Assembly (NCBI GenBank): GCA_013214945.1
Contig: JABSRT010000007.1
Span: 149,413 to 213,412 of the forward strand
Direction: 5' to 3'
Source: Gammaproteobacteria bacterium
GTDB lineage: Bacteria; Pseudomonadota; Gammaproteobacteria; Enterobacterales; Psychrobiaceae
DNA length: 64,000 nt
Positions 43,993-51,930 of this stretch are shown piece after piece. The notes beneath the pieces are model-generated. The model did no database searches. It was given only the letters and a program-made list of their open reading frames with translations, and had not been told where the DNA came from. Position numbers and translations under genes: made by a program. Positions within the stretch are counted from its first letter, which is position 1. Every line of letters starts with the position of its first letter.

Positions 43993-44685
43993 ATGAACAA
44001 GAAAATATTGATGGTATTAACGTCACACGATCAAATGGGCGACAGCGGCACTAAGACTGGTTTTTGGGTTGAAGAATTTGCGGCGCCGTATTATGCATTT
44101 CTTGATGCTGGAGTTGAAATTACGCTAGCCTCACCATTAGGTGGTCAAGCGCCAGTTGATCCAACGAGCGAACTTGCTGACTTTCAAACTGCTGCAACTG
44201 AACGTTTCAACAACGACGAAACGGCACAAGAAAAAGTAGCAACCACTGCAGTATTAGCATCGGTTGCCGCTAGTGATTTTGACGCAATATTTTACCCAGG
44301 CGGCCATGGTCCATTATGGGATTTAACCGATAACAGTGACTCTATCGCATTGATTGAATCATTCTTGAGTCAAGATAAAGCGGTTGCAACGGTATGTCAT
44401 TCAACGGCTGCTTTGTTAAATGTTAAACAAGCCAATGGTGAGTTTGCGATTAAAGGCAAGGCAATCACAGGTTTCTCAAATACTGAAGAAGCGGCAGTTG
44501 GCCTAACTGAAATAGTGCCATTTTTACTGGAAGACGAACTCATTAAGCGCGGCGGCGATTACCAAAAAGTTGAAGACTGGGCAGCCTTTGCTGTGCAAGA
44601 CGGCTTGCTGATTTCAGGACAAAACCCTGCGAGCTCAGAGCTAGCGGCTAACAAGTTATTATCGCACCTAAATATTAGCGTATAA
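43993..44685 (+). CDS. DJ-1/PfpI-family protein (class I glutamine-amidotransferase-like, Hsp31-like)
   Basis: Start set at 43993 (MNKKILMVLTSHDQMG; AAGG upstream and a promoter at 43933-43961), giving 230 residues. An ATG 27 codons earlier is unlikely. The nucleophile-elbow Cys is in ATVCHSTAALL, and the acidic residue region FYPGGHGPLWDL is present, as in Hsp31-like members acting as glyoxalases or deglycases. DJ-1-family members act on methylglyoxal or as chaperones; the exact activity is not decidable. The gene is divergent from a LysR regulator and ends at a strong terminator. Confidence 0.88.
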   Translation: MNKKILMVLTSHDQMGDSGTKTGFWVEEFAAPYYAFLDAGVEITLASPLGGQAPVDPTSELADFQTAATERFNNDETAQEKVATTAVLASVAASDFDAIFYPGGHGPLWDLTDNSDSIALIESFLSQDKAVATVCHSTAALLNVKQANGEFAIKGKAITGFSNTEEAAVGLTEIVPFLLEDELIKRGGDYQKVEDWAAFAVQDGLLISGQNPASSELAANKLLSHLNISV

Positions 44686-44711
44686 GCAAAGCGATAACTC
44701 AAGTGACTCCC

Positions 44712-44743
44712 ACCAAAGCCCCGCTCTAAGGGCTTTGGTTTTT
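44712..44743 (+). terminator. Rho-independent terminator after the DJ-1/PfpI gene
   Basis: A perfect 10-bp stem, ACCAAAGCCC (44712-44721) and GGGCTTTGGT (44730-44739), with an 8-base loop, is followed by a T-run ending at 44743. Confidence 0.85.
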
Positions 44744-44797
44744 ATTTTCAATCAATCAATACTTATCATTTTATTGCCCCCTTCATATTGATTAGTT

Positions 44798-44827
44798 GGT
44801 ATTAGTTGGGACGGTATTAGTTGGGAC
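44798..44827. repeat. 15-bp perfect tandem duplication
   Basis: GGTATTAGTTGGGAC occurs twice head to tail (44798-44812 and 44813-44827). The second copy runs into the repeat GGGACAGGCATAACTATA. It looks like a recent duplication at the edge of a repeat copy. Confidence 0.85.
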
Positions 44828-44854
44828 AGGCATAACTATATCTTTGATTTAACA
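44823..44854 (+). repeat. RAYT-linked repeat, copy 1 (distal left)
   Basis: GGGACAGGCATAACTATA followed by a TTTGATTTAACA tail. Its reverse complement is very close to copy 4 (47050-47084) near the RAYT gene's right side. It lies on the left of the FMN reductase gene, so this outer repeat pair encloses that gene as well as the transposase. Confidence 0.75.
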
Positions 44855-45204
44855 ACCTCCTAATCATAAATTTGTTATGTATGGCCATGTGTTCTCCAAT
44901 ATTAAAAATTTATAAATTAACTAAAGAAGTGAAACTTGGATAAGAGATAACTCAGAGCTATATTTATATCAATGGTTTATGTGGTAACTCCCCTTGAGGA
45001 TATCTGTTTGGATACTTTAAATAGTGATGGAAGAATTTAGCAGTATTAATTTTGAATAATATAAAAAAAGCTTTACCTCATGTTAGGTTGAGGTTTTAAA
45101 GTGAGTGCAAATCACATCAAATATTAAGTAAACCTGATGTATCAAAGCAACGCTGATTATCAGGTAACTTAATGTTAGAACTATTGAAATGAATAAGGAA
45201 AACA

Positions 45205-45729
45205 ATGAAAATTCTTGCATTTGCTGCCAGTAATAATAAAAAGTCCATTAACCGTAAACTCGCATCTTATACCGCTGATTTACACCCGACTGCTCAGGTT
45301 GAGGTCATTGATATTGATGATTATGAGATGCCAATTTTCAGCGATGAACGCGAAGCAGAGTTGGGACAACCGGAATTAGCAAAGTTATTTTTTAGTAAAA
45401 TTGGTGCCGCTGATGCCATTATTATCTCGTTCGCGGAGCATAATGGCACATTCACTGCTGCTTATAAAAATTTGTTCGATTGGACATCACGGATTAATCA
45501 AAAAGTATTTCAAGATAAGCCGGCATTGTTTTTATCAACTTCACCTGGTCCTAGCGGTGCTGCTAGTGTGCTTGCCGCGGCTACAAATTCTGCGCAGTAT
45601 TTTGCAGCCAACCTTAAAGCGAGTATTTCTATTCCAAGCTTTTATGAAAATTTTGATAGTGAGACTAATCTATTAACTAACGGTGAGCTAAAAGACCAAT
45701 TGCAGCAAGCAGTTAAGTTACTGGGCTGA
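45205..45729 (+). CDS. NADPH-dependent FMN reductase-family flavoprotein
   Basis: A 174-residue protein of the flavodoxin-like NADPH-dependent FMN reductase family (chromate/azo reductase relatives). A phosphate-binding loop variant AASNNKKSINRKLA follows strand 1; later SFAEHNGTFTAAYKNLFDW and TSPGPSGAASVL are family landmarks. It reduces FMN or quinone-like substrates with NADPH; the natural substrate is uncertain. A clear AAGGA ribosome site lies six bases before the ATG. It stands alone, enclosed by the outer pair of repeats linked to the neighbouring RAYT gene. Confidence 0.88.
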   Translation: MKILAFAASNNKKSINRKLASYTADLHPTAQVEVIDIDDYEMPIFSDEREAELGQPELAKLFFSKIGAADAIIISFAEHNGTFTAAYKNLFDWTSRINQKVFQDKPALFLSTSPGPSGAASVLAAATNSAQYFAANLKASISIPSFYENFDSETNLLTNGELKDQLQQAVKLLG

Positions 45730-45746
45730 TTTAAGCATAGATTTAA

Positions 45747-45793
45747 GGGACAGCCATAACTAAATAGTTGATATCACGATTACTGGTTATGGC
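45747..45793. repeat. RAYT-linked repeat, copy 2 (left end of transposase element), with internal hairpin
   Basis: GGGACAGCCATAACTA at 45747-45762 is the exact inverted complement of TAGTTATGGCTGTCCC at 47021-47036. Inside, GCCATAAC (45753-45760) pairs with GTTATGGC (45786-45793) to give an 8-bp stem with a 25-base loop, a REP-like single-strand structure on which HUH transposases act. Confidence 0.8.
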
Positions 45794-45937
45794 AGCGAAC
45801 ACCTAGAATTTCCCCGCGTTGGATGCTATCAGGCAGTATTTTCGTAAATTACTTTGTTTCAGTTCATTTGATTAGAATTTAGATAAAGCGGTGCCGGTGA
45901 TGGCTCGCATCTGCTTGGTATTATGGTAATTAATTGA

Positions 45938-46924
45938 TTAGCTAGGGTGCTTACACCAACTTTTACCGTGAGTGTGGGCAAAGTCGCGTAAATGCTCATT
46001 CGTGCCAGCAAAGCTGCCATATTGCCGCCTAAAGTGTTTTACTGCCGTTATAAAATCCTCCTCATCGATACCCAGTGTTGTTAATATTTTAGGTTCGTCG
46101 CCATTGATATAACTCGATTTATTAGGGTCAACATGACGACCACTCCATTCAACCAATTCAAAATAATCGCGATAGCTAAATGGAATGGCTTTGGTGTTAT
46201 CCGTACTAGCGAAGGGCAGTAAGGTATTTGGTTGCTCAGCTCCAGATATATCAGGGTTGTTATTGGCATGGTGTTTTTGGTGAGATTTATATTGCGCAAT
46301 ACGTTTTTGAATTGAGGTGAAATTACTTTCAGATAAGTTGGGTGCAATACCTGCTCTAATCGGATTTAAATCAACATAGGCCATGCAGCTAAGCAGTGCT
46401 ATGTCATCAAGTAATGCTTGCGATTTAAAGCGGCCTTCCCAAAAGCGTCCTGTGCACTTATCTTCTTTATTTGCTTGTCGAGCAATGTGTTCATTTAGGC
46501 ACTTCATGTACCACGATATGTCGTAAAGTCTTGCACGCCATAGTTCAACTAACTTTTCTACTGCGTCAAAATGAGCCGGGCTTATTTCGTTTTCGCTTAG
46601 GTAACGGTCGACTAATAAGTGACCATTAAACAAGCGGTACCAGCGGTCAATGACTTCATCCATTGACCATGTATCAGCTACCACCTTATCGACCTGAAGC
46701 ACTAGGTGATAATGATTGCTCATGACCGCATAAGCAGCAATGTTAATTGAAAAAACATCAGACAATGAGGTGAATCTATCGACTAACCACTGCCTGCGGT
46801 GGTCAAAGTTTTTACCGCTAACGTCATCATCACCGCATAAATAACTACGACGAACACAACGGTTGATAACGTGATAAAAACTGGTTGCAGTTAAATCGAT
46901 TTGAGAATGTCTTGCGCGGGTCAT
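45938..46924 (-). CDS. REP-associated tyrosine transposase (RAYT)-like, IS200/Y1-type
   Basis: A 328-residue protein of the Y1-transposase (HUH endonuclease) superfamily. The HUH-type metal site is HYH in MSNHYHLVLQV; the catalytic-Tyr region resembles AYVDLNPIRAGI, a RAYT hallmark, with FYHVINRCVRR near the N terminus and GRFWEGRFKSQALLDD in the middle. It is longer than E. coli TnpA-REP (165 residues), having a C-terminal extension of about 130 residues. The gene is intact and flanked by GGGACAGCCATAAC inverted repeats, so repeat mobilisation or processing is the expected role. Current mobility is unknown. Confidence 0.87.
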   Translation of the reverse strand: MTRARHSQIDLTATSFYHVINRCVRRSYLCGDDDVSGKNFDHRRQWLVDRFTSLSDVFSINIAAYAVMSNHYHLVLQVDKVVADTWSMDEVIDRWYRLFNGHLLVDRYLSENEISPAHFDAVEKLVELWRARLYDISWYMKCLNEHIARQANKEDKCTGRFWEGRFKSQALLDDIALLSCMAYVDLNPIRAGIAPNLSESNFTSIQKRIAQYKSHQKHHANNNPDISGAEQPNTLLPFASTDNTKAIPFSYRDYFELVEWSGRHVDPNKSSYINGDEPKILTTLGIDEEDFITAVKHFRRQYGSFAGTNEHLRDFAHTHGKSWCKHPS

Positions 46925-47004
46925 ATATCACCTCAACTAGCCGAATGTAGCACGGGAGAGTATAGGACAAGGATGGTTGTAATTCTCACAACTTGGCTGT
47001 GTCA

Positions 47005-47039
47005 CTGTAAATCAATAACATAGTTATGGCTGTCCCACC
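47005..47039 (-). repeat. RAYT-linked repeat, copy 3 (right end of transposase element)
   Basis: CTGTAAATCAATAACATAGT followed by TATGGCTGTCCCACC. The 16 bases at 47021-47036 are the perfect complement of the left copy at 45747-45762. Confidence 0.82.
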
Positions 47040-47049
47040 TTTATTTTTG

Positions 47050-47084
47050 CTGTTAAATCAATAATATAGTTATGGCTGTCCCAT
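47050..47084 (-). repeat. RAYT-linked repeat, copy 4 (outer right)
   Basis: CTGTTAAATCAATAATATAG followed by TTATGGCTGTCCCAT. It is a direct repeat of copy 3 (about 90 percent alike) and an inverted repeat of copy 1 at 44823-44854. Confidence 0.8.
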
Positions 47085-47402
47085 TATTATGAGCTAAAAG
47101 TATGCAATTAAATTTGTTGCTAATAACTCAAGCTTAGCTAGAGACCAAAGTCTAATAAATAAACAAATTCGGCCTATGGACAATAGTTGTAAAGGCGTTT
47201 ATTGTTTTTAAGTTTTAAATATTTAACAAAAAAATAAGCAATTAAACGTTAATGCGACATTGGCACCTCACCTACGATTAATCGGTCTTAGCACAGACCC
47301 TAAGCTGGCATGTTTTCTTGGTATTTATTGGTGCTACCGGTAAATCACATCACAGCTGCATCGTAATTTTTGGGTCGCCATATTGTTTCAAATTAAGGAT
47401 GA

Positions 47403-48443
47403 ATGATGACAACGAATAAAAAAATTACGGCGACCGCTGTTGCCCTCGCAATTTCAGCTCTGAGCTTTAGTCAAGGCGCTGTGGCTTCAACACTTGATAC
47501 TGTTAAAGAGCGGGGCGCAGTTAAATGTACTATCGGCAATGCCTTTCCTGGCTTTTATACCATAGGTGAAGACAACGAATGGAGCGGCATGGACATTGAT
47601 ATGTGTCGAGCTGTGGCGGCTGCCGTGTTGGGCGATGCTAACAAAGCGAAATTTACCCCGGTGCAATGGGCGCAAAGCTTTACCTCTTTGAAAAGTGGCT
47701 CAACCGATATTATGTCAAAAGGCATGACCTGGACACTGTCGCGTGATACCGCGCAAGGCGTCGACTTTTTAGATACTTATTTTTATGATGGCCAAGGTTT
47801 TATGGTGGCTAAAGATCTTGGAGTATCGAGCGTTTATGAGTTAAAGGGCGCGACGGTTTGTATCTTAACTGGGACTTCTTCTGAATTAAATTTAACCGAC
47901 TTTAATCGATTACACGATCTGCAACTCAAGCCGGTAGTATTTGATGACTCGGGCGTGCGTAATACCGCTTTCTTTAAGGGCAGCTGTGACGTGATGACCA
48001 ACGATGTCTCGGGGCTAGCATCTGCTCGTTCTTCGGCTCAAAAGCCAGACGACTACCTGATTTTGCCTGAGACTATTTCAAAAGAAGCATTATCGATGGC
48101 AGTTCGTCAAAATGACAGCGAATGGGCTAACGTCGTGAAGTGGTCTTTTGCGGCCATGGTGCAAGCAGAAGAGCTCGGAATTACCTCAAAAAACATTGAT
48201 AAGGTTAAAAAGTTCACTAAGAATCCAGTGATTAAGCGTTTTCTTAGTGTCGAGGGTAATTTATATAAGGGCTTAAAGCTTGATCCAGATTGGGCTTATA
48301 ACATTATAAAACAGGTTGGTAACTACGGTGAAGTCTTCGACCGTAATTTAGGGCCTAACTCGGCGCTAAAGTTAGATCGTAAAGGTACCCTCAATGCCTT
48401 ATGGACTGACGGTGGCATGATGTATTCAAAGTCGTTCCGCTAA
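47403..48443 (+). CDS. aapJ: General L-amino-acid ABC transporter, periplasmic binding protein (AapJ-like)
   Basis: This 346-residue protein has a signal peptide (cleavage near GAVAS, about 30) and the SBP_bac_3 fold. Characteristic AapJ segments are GFYTIGEDNEWSGMDIDMCR, VQWAQSFTSLKSGSTDIM and YGEVFDRNLGPNS. It captures amino acids, or compounds resembling them, in the periplasm for the permeases downstream. A hairpin of about 14 bp follows its stop at 48457-48491, which would raise binding-protein over permease expression, a common arrangement. The specific ligand is not readable; broad specificity is typical of Aap systems. Confidence 0.92.
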   Translation: MMTTNKKITATAVALAISALSFSQGAVASTLDTVKERGAVKCTIGNAFPGFYTIGEDNEWSGMDIDMCRAVAAAVLGDANKAKFTPVQWAQSFTSLKSGSTDIMSKGMTWTLSRDTAQGVDFLDTYFYDGQGFMVAKDLGVSSVYELKGATVCILTGTSSELNLTDFNRLHDLQLKPVVFDDSGVRNTAFFKGSCDVMTNDVSGLASARSSAQKPDDYLILPETISKEALSMAVRQNDSEWANVVKWSFAAMVQAEELGITSKNIDKVKKFTKNPVIKRFLSVEGNLYKGLKLDPDWAYNIIKQVGNYGEVFDRNLGPNSALKLDRKGTLNALWTDGGMMYSKSFR

Positions 48444-48456
48444 CGGCTAACAAGTT

Positions 48457-48491
48457 CAGTATATTGCCACTGCAATGGTGGCAATGTACTG
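48457..48491 (+). terminator. Stem-loop between aapJ and aapQ (attenuator or mRNA stabiliser)
   Basis: CAGTATATTGCCAC (48457-48470) pairs with GTGGCAATGTACTG (48478-48491), with one G-T mismatch and a 7-base loop. It lies in the 159-base gap after the binding-protein gene and is followed by a short T-stretch. It probably limits read-through to the permease genes. Confidence 0.55.
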
Positions 48492-48602
48492 CTTAATTTT
48501 TGCTAGAGAGGTTGATAACCTAGCCGCTCTTACCGCTTTCATCACTGTTATCGCTCGTGAACGACTCAAGGTCTGACGGGGGAATAACAACGGGTATTTT
48601 CC

Positions 48603-49820
48603 ATGAAAATCACTTCTTCGTCACAACAAAAAAATACCGGTTGGTCATGGCATAACCCGACCTTGCGTGGTTGGGTTTATCAGATTTTTACCATTATTAC
48701 TGTGTTGTTTTTAGTTTATTACCTTGGCAGTAACATGATTGAAAACCTGCGTTTAATGGGTTTACCTTTTGGTTTTGATTTTTTAACCAGCACGGCCAGT
48801 TTTGATATTGGCTGGACGATTATCGATTACCGCCCAGACATGAACTATTGGCGGGTTTATCTGGTTGGCATGAGCAATACGCTTATTTTATCTTTTTTAA
48901 TTATCGTTTTTGCGACCGTTTTAGGTTTTTTGATGGGGGTAGTGCGGCTTTCAAAACATCCGTTAGTGGCAATTTTAGCCCGTGCTTATATTGAAATTTT
49001 CCGTAATATTCCATTGTTGATCCAAATTATCTTCTGGTTCGTGGTGGTGTTTCTTGAATTACCCAAACCTAAAAATAGTTTTACCTTGGGCGAGTCGGTG
49101 TTTCTTAATAATCGCGGTTTATATACCCCAGAGTTACTGACTAACTCCCCCGTGCTGATGGTTTTGTTGTTAACTGTCGCAGTATGGCTGCTGTATTGGC
49201 TGCTGCCGAGCCGATTAAAACCGCAACAATCACAACTAAAGTCACCGTCAGAACCAGAAGCTAAGTCACTGGCTGTGTTGGCCACAACTGGGATCAAATG
49301 GCTCGGCTATGGACTCATGCTGTACGTGGTGTTTTTAATTTTTAGCGATGATTTTTCTTGGCAAAATCCTCAACGAGGGCGCTTTAATATTGAGGGTGGA
49401 CTGTTTTTACCTGCCGCTTTTTGCGCCGCGTTAATCGCGATGACAGTTTATCGCTCGGTTACTATCGCCGAAATGGTCAGGGCTGGGATTTTATCGGTTG
49501 ATCAGGGCCAAAAAAATGCGGCTCAAGCGATAGGCTTTACTCGCTGGCAAACCTTAAAACTGATACTTATTCCGCAAAGTGCTCGCTCTATTATTCCGCC
49601 GCTGATAAATGCATGGCTAACCATCGTTAAGGAGTCGTCGCTGGCCGTCGCGATTGGCTTTCCTGAATTGGTCTCATTGTTTATGCAGACATCACTTAAT
49701 CAAACCGGACGGGCAATCGAAGTGGTGATGATGGTAATGGCATTTTATGTGGTGACCAGCTTATTGATCTCTGGGCTAATGAATCAGCTCAATAAACGCA
49801 TGCAGATTAAGGAGCGCTAA
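48603..49820 (+). CDS. aapQ: Amino-acid ABC transporter permease (AapQ-like)
   Basis: A 405-residue inner-membrane protein with 7-8 helices, longer than ordinary HisMQ-type permeases, as in AapQ/BztB. The cytoplasmic EAA-type loop is GQKNAAQAIGFTRWQTLKLI followed by LIPQ. It pairs with AapM, encoded two bases downstream, to form the membrane channel. Part of the aapJQMP set; the following gene start has a GGAG ribosome site inside this gene's end. Confidence 0.92.
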   Translation: MKITSSSQQKNTGWSWHNPTLRGWVYQIFTIITVLFLVYYLGSNMIENLRLMGLPFGFDFLTSTASFDIGWTIIDYRPDMNYWRVYLVGMSNTLILSFLIIVFATVLGFLMGVVRLSKHPLVAILARAYIEIFRNIPLLIQIIFWFVVVFLELPKPKNSFTLGESVFLNNRGLYTPELLTNSPVLMVLLLTVAVWLLYWLLPSRLKPQQSQLKSPSEPEAKSLAVLATTGIKWLGYGLMLYVVFLIFSDDFSWQNPQRGRFNIEGGLFLPAAFCAALIAMTVYRSVTIAEMVRAGILSVDQGQKNAAQAIGFTRWQTLKLILIPQSARSIIPPLINAWLTIVKESSLAVAIGFPELVSLFMQTSLNQTGRAIEVVMMVMAFYVVTSLLISGLMNQLNKRMQIKER

Positions 49821-49822
49821 CG

Positions 49823-51127
49823 ATGACTCAATCTTCTAAGCAAACACAGTTAAAAATATTTGTGCCGATTACTGCAAGACCACCACCCGGCGTTGCAGAT
49901 ACTTGGTTGGCGCGATTACGCCAGCAATATTTCTCATCCGCTTTGTCTGCGGCATTAACCGTAGCGACGCTCTTTTTGTTTTATTTGTTAATCAGTCCTT
50001 TGGTTGACTGGGCAATTATCAAAGCTGTTTGGTCGGCAGCCGATCGCCGCGAGTGTTATTCGATCAGCCCTGACGGCGCGTGTTGGGCCGGCATAGTCCA
50101 CTGGTTTAATAATATTATTTATGGCCGCTATCCCGATCTTGAGCAATGGCGGATAAACCTAGTATTTATTGCGTTGGTCGCGTGGGCTTGGCCGATATTT
50201 GTTAGTCGCTTTCCCCATAAAACGCTGGTTTTTCTAAGCCTGTGGTTTATTTTCCCCTTTTTTGCGAGTTACTTATTATTAGGGGGCACACACAATATAG
50301 TTGCTCAGATATTTTTTGCCGTGGCCTGTGCCATGGTCATTATTATTGTGGCTTGTCTGGTGTGGTTACTGCTTGGGCGCGGTTTAAACCCAAGCCACAG
50401 CAGTTTGATGCGACTTAGGCTGCCAGCGCTTGGGTTGAGCGTGCTGGCCTTTGCTTGCCAATATTATTTAGTGTTAGCTCCGGTCGAAACCACTCGTTGG
50501 GGCGGCTTATTTTTAACCTTAGTGATTGCTAGTGTGGCGATAATGATGGCGCTGCCGATTGGAATTTTACTGGCCTTAGGGCGGCGCTCATCACTGCCGG
50601 TGATTAAATATTTGTCGATCACATTTATTGAGCTGGTGCGTTCGGTGCCGTTAATTACCGTGTTATTTATGGCGGTCACTATGTTGCCATTTTTTATGCC
50701 TAACTCGGTTGAACTCGATAAATTAGCCCAAGTACTGGTGGCCGTTAGTTTATTTTCTGGCGCTTATATGGCCGAAAACGTTCGTGGTGGTTTACAGGCG
50801 ATAGCACAAGGGCAAACCGAAGCGGCTCAATCATTAGGCATGAATTATTGGCAAACCATGTTGTTCATTGTGCTGCCGCAAGCATTACGCTTGATGATCC
50901 CCAATATCGTCACTTCCTTTATTAGCACGTTAAAAGATACCACCTTGGTTTCAATTATTGGTTTGTTTGATATTTTGCTGATGGCAAAAAACATGGCGTT
51001 AGATAAAAAGTGGTTAGATCTGCATACAGAGCCGCTGGTATTAATTGCGACAATATTTTTCGTGCTTTGTTATGGCATGAGCCAATACAGCCTGCATTTG
51101 GAAAGGAAATTACAATGGAGCCATTAG
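49823..51127 (+). CDS. aapM: Amino-acid ABC transporter permease (AapM-like)
   Basis: A 434-residue membrane protein with about eight helices. The EAA loop is GQTEAAQSLGMNYWQTMLFI, then VLPQALRLMIPN. The start lies two bases after aapQ, with GGAG upstream. The C terminus overlaps the aapP start by 13 bases. It forms a heterodimeric channel with AapQ. Specificity is set mainly by AapJ. Confidence 0.92.
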   Translation: MTQSSKQTQLKIFVPITARPPPGVADTWLARLRQQYFSSALSAALTVATLFLFYLLISPLVDWAIIKAVWSAADRRECYSISPDGACWAGIVHWFNNIIYGRYPDLEQWRINLVFIALVAWAWPIFVSRFPHKTLVFLSLWFIFPFFASYLLLGGTHNIVAQIFFAVACAMVIIIVACLVWLLLGRGLNPSHSSLMRLRLPALGLSVLAFACQYYLVLAPVETTRWGGLFLTLVIASVAIMMALPIGILLALGRRSSLPVIKYLSITFIELVRSVPLITVLFMAVTMLPFFMPNSVELDKLAQVLVAVSLFSGAYMAENVRGGLQAIAQGQTEAAQSLGMNYWQTMLFIVLPQALRLMIPNIVTSFISTLKDTTLVSIIGLFDILLMAKNMALDKKWLDLHTEPLVLIATIFFVLCYGMSQYSLHLERKLQWSH

Positions 51128-51903
51128 AGCACCCCAACCAACCAGAAACTGCTATTTCGTTAAGCGGGATTAATCTGTGGTTCGAAAATTTTCATGCCCT
51201 TAAAGACATTGAATTTGAAGTGAAGACCGGTGAAATTGTGGTTGTTTGTGGGCCATCGGGGTCTGGCAAGTCAACCATGGTTCGGTGCATTAATCACTTA
51301 GAGCAATATCAGCAAGGGCAGGTCGAAATATTTGGTCGCAGCCTTGCCAATAAAAAAGTCGCTAGTCAGATTATTCGGCAAGATGTTGGCATGGTGTTTC
51401 AACACTTTCATTTATTTCCTCACTTAAGCATTTTACAAAACTGCACCTTGGGTTTGATTCATATTAAGGGCATGGGGCAATCGCAAGCAGATCACAAAGC
51501 AAAAATCTTGCTTGAACGAGTTGGAGTCGCTGATTTAGCTGACAAGTATCCCGGCCAAATTTCTGGTGGTCAAAAACAGCGAGTCGCGATTGCACGCGCA
51601 TTGGTGATGGATCCAAAAATATTGTTGCTCGACGAACCGACGTCAGCCCTTGATCCTGAAATGATCAAAGAAGTGCTCGACGTAATGGTTGATTTAGCCG
51701 AGTCAGGCATGACTATGGTGTGTGTCACGCATGAAATTGGTTTCGCCCGCAAGGTCGCCGATACCGTGGTATTTATGGCTGATGGTTGCATTGTTGAAAC
51801 CGGACCTGCCCAGCAAGTATTGGGCTCGCCGCAATGGGATCGAACCCAAGACTTCTTGGCCCATGTGGTCGCCAATTCACCGGCAACACAGAACAAAATT
51901 TAA
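51115..51903 (+). CDS. aapP: Amino-acid ABC transporter ATPase (AapP-like)
   Basis: Start set at 51115 (MEPLEHPNQPETAISLSG; AAGGAAA upstream), giving 262 residues and a 13-base overlap with aapM. An upstream in-frame ATG at 51010 is inside aapM. ABC motifs: Walker A GPSGSGKST, Q-loop VFQHFHLFPH, signature ISGGQKQRVAIARA, Walker B ILLLDEPTSALDPE and H-loop VTHEIGFA. It powers the Aap importer. Polar amino-acid uptake family (GlnQ/HisP-like). The next gene begins 27 bases later. Confidence 0.94.
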   Translation: MEPLEHPNQPETAISLSGINLWFENFHALKDIEFEVKTGEIVVVCGPSGSGKSTMVRCINHLEQYQQGQVEIFGRSLANKKVASQIIRQDVGMVFQHFHLFPHLSILQNCTLGLIHIKGMGQSQADHKAKILLERVGVADLADKYPGQISGGQKQRVAIARALVMDPKILLLDEPTSALDPEMIKEVLDVMVDLAESGMTMVCVTHEIGFARKVADTVVFMADGCIVETGPAQQVLGSPQWDRTQDFLAHVVANSPATQNKI

Positions 51904-51930
51904 CTCTTTAATCAAGCTAAGGAAATACAG

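Larger units (their letters stand above)
44686..45204. other. Intergenic region with terminator and repeat copies
   Basis: A 519-base region after the DJ-1/PfpI gene. It contains a terminator (44712-44743), a perfect 15-bp tandem duplication (44798-44827) and one inverted copy of the GGGACAGCCATAAC-type repeat (44823-44854). The rest (about 44860-45190) is AT rich, with the promoter of the FMN reductase presumably at its end. No ORF of note. Confidence 0.6.
45747..47036. mobile_element. Possible RAYT/REP element of about 1.29 kb
   Basis: A RAYT-like transposase gene (45938-46924, minus) is enclosed by perfect 16-bp inverted repeats, GGGACAGCCATAACTA at the left and its complement at the right. 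More diverged copies lie just outside (44823-44854 and 47050-47084). No target-site duplication was recognised, as expected for HUH-type single-strand transposition or for a domesticated RAYT with associated REPs. Confidence 0.6.
46925..47402. other. Intergenic region with two repeat copies and the aapJ promoter
   Basis: A 478-base region. The left part holds two direct repeat copies (47005-47039 and 47050-47084). The right part (about 47090-47402) must contain the promoter of the amino-acid transporter; no clear box pair was seen, and a GG-GC-type sigma-54 candidate was rejected on spacing. Confidence 0.6.

Noticed and set aside
47310..47330. Possible sigma-54 promoter CTGGCATGTTTTCTTGG upstream of aapJ
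   Set aside because: The spacing between the GG and GC-type elements is one base too long and the second element is TTGG rather than TTGC, so it does not fit the -24/-12 rule.
51010..51114. Longer N terminus of the Aap ATPase
   Set aside because: It overlaps the aapM coding region by over 100 bases, and the added residues do not belong to the ABC domain. The ATG at 51115 has a proper ribosome site.
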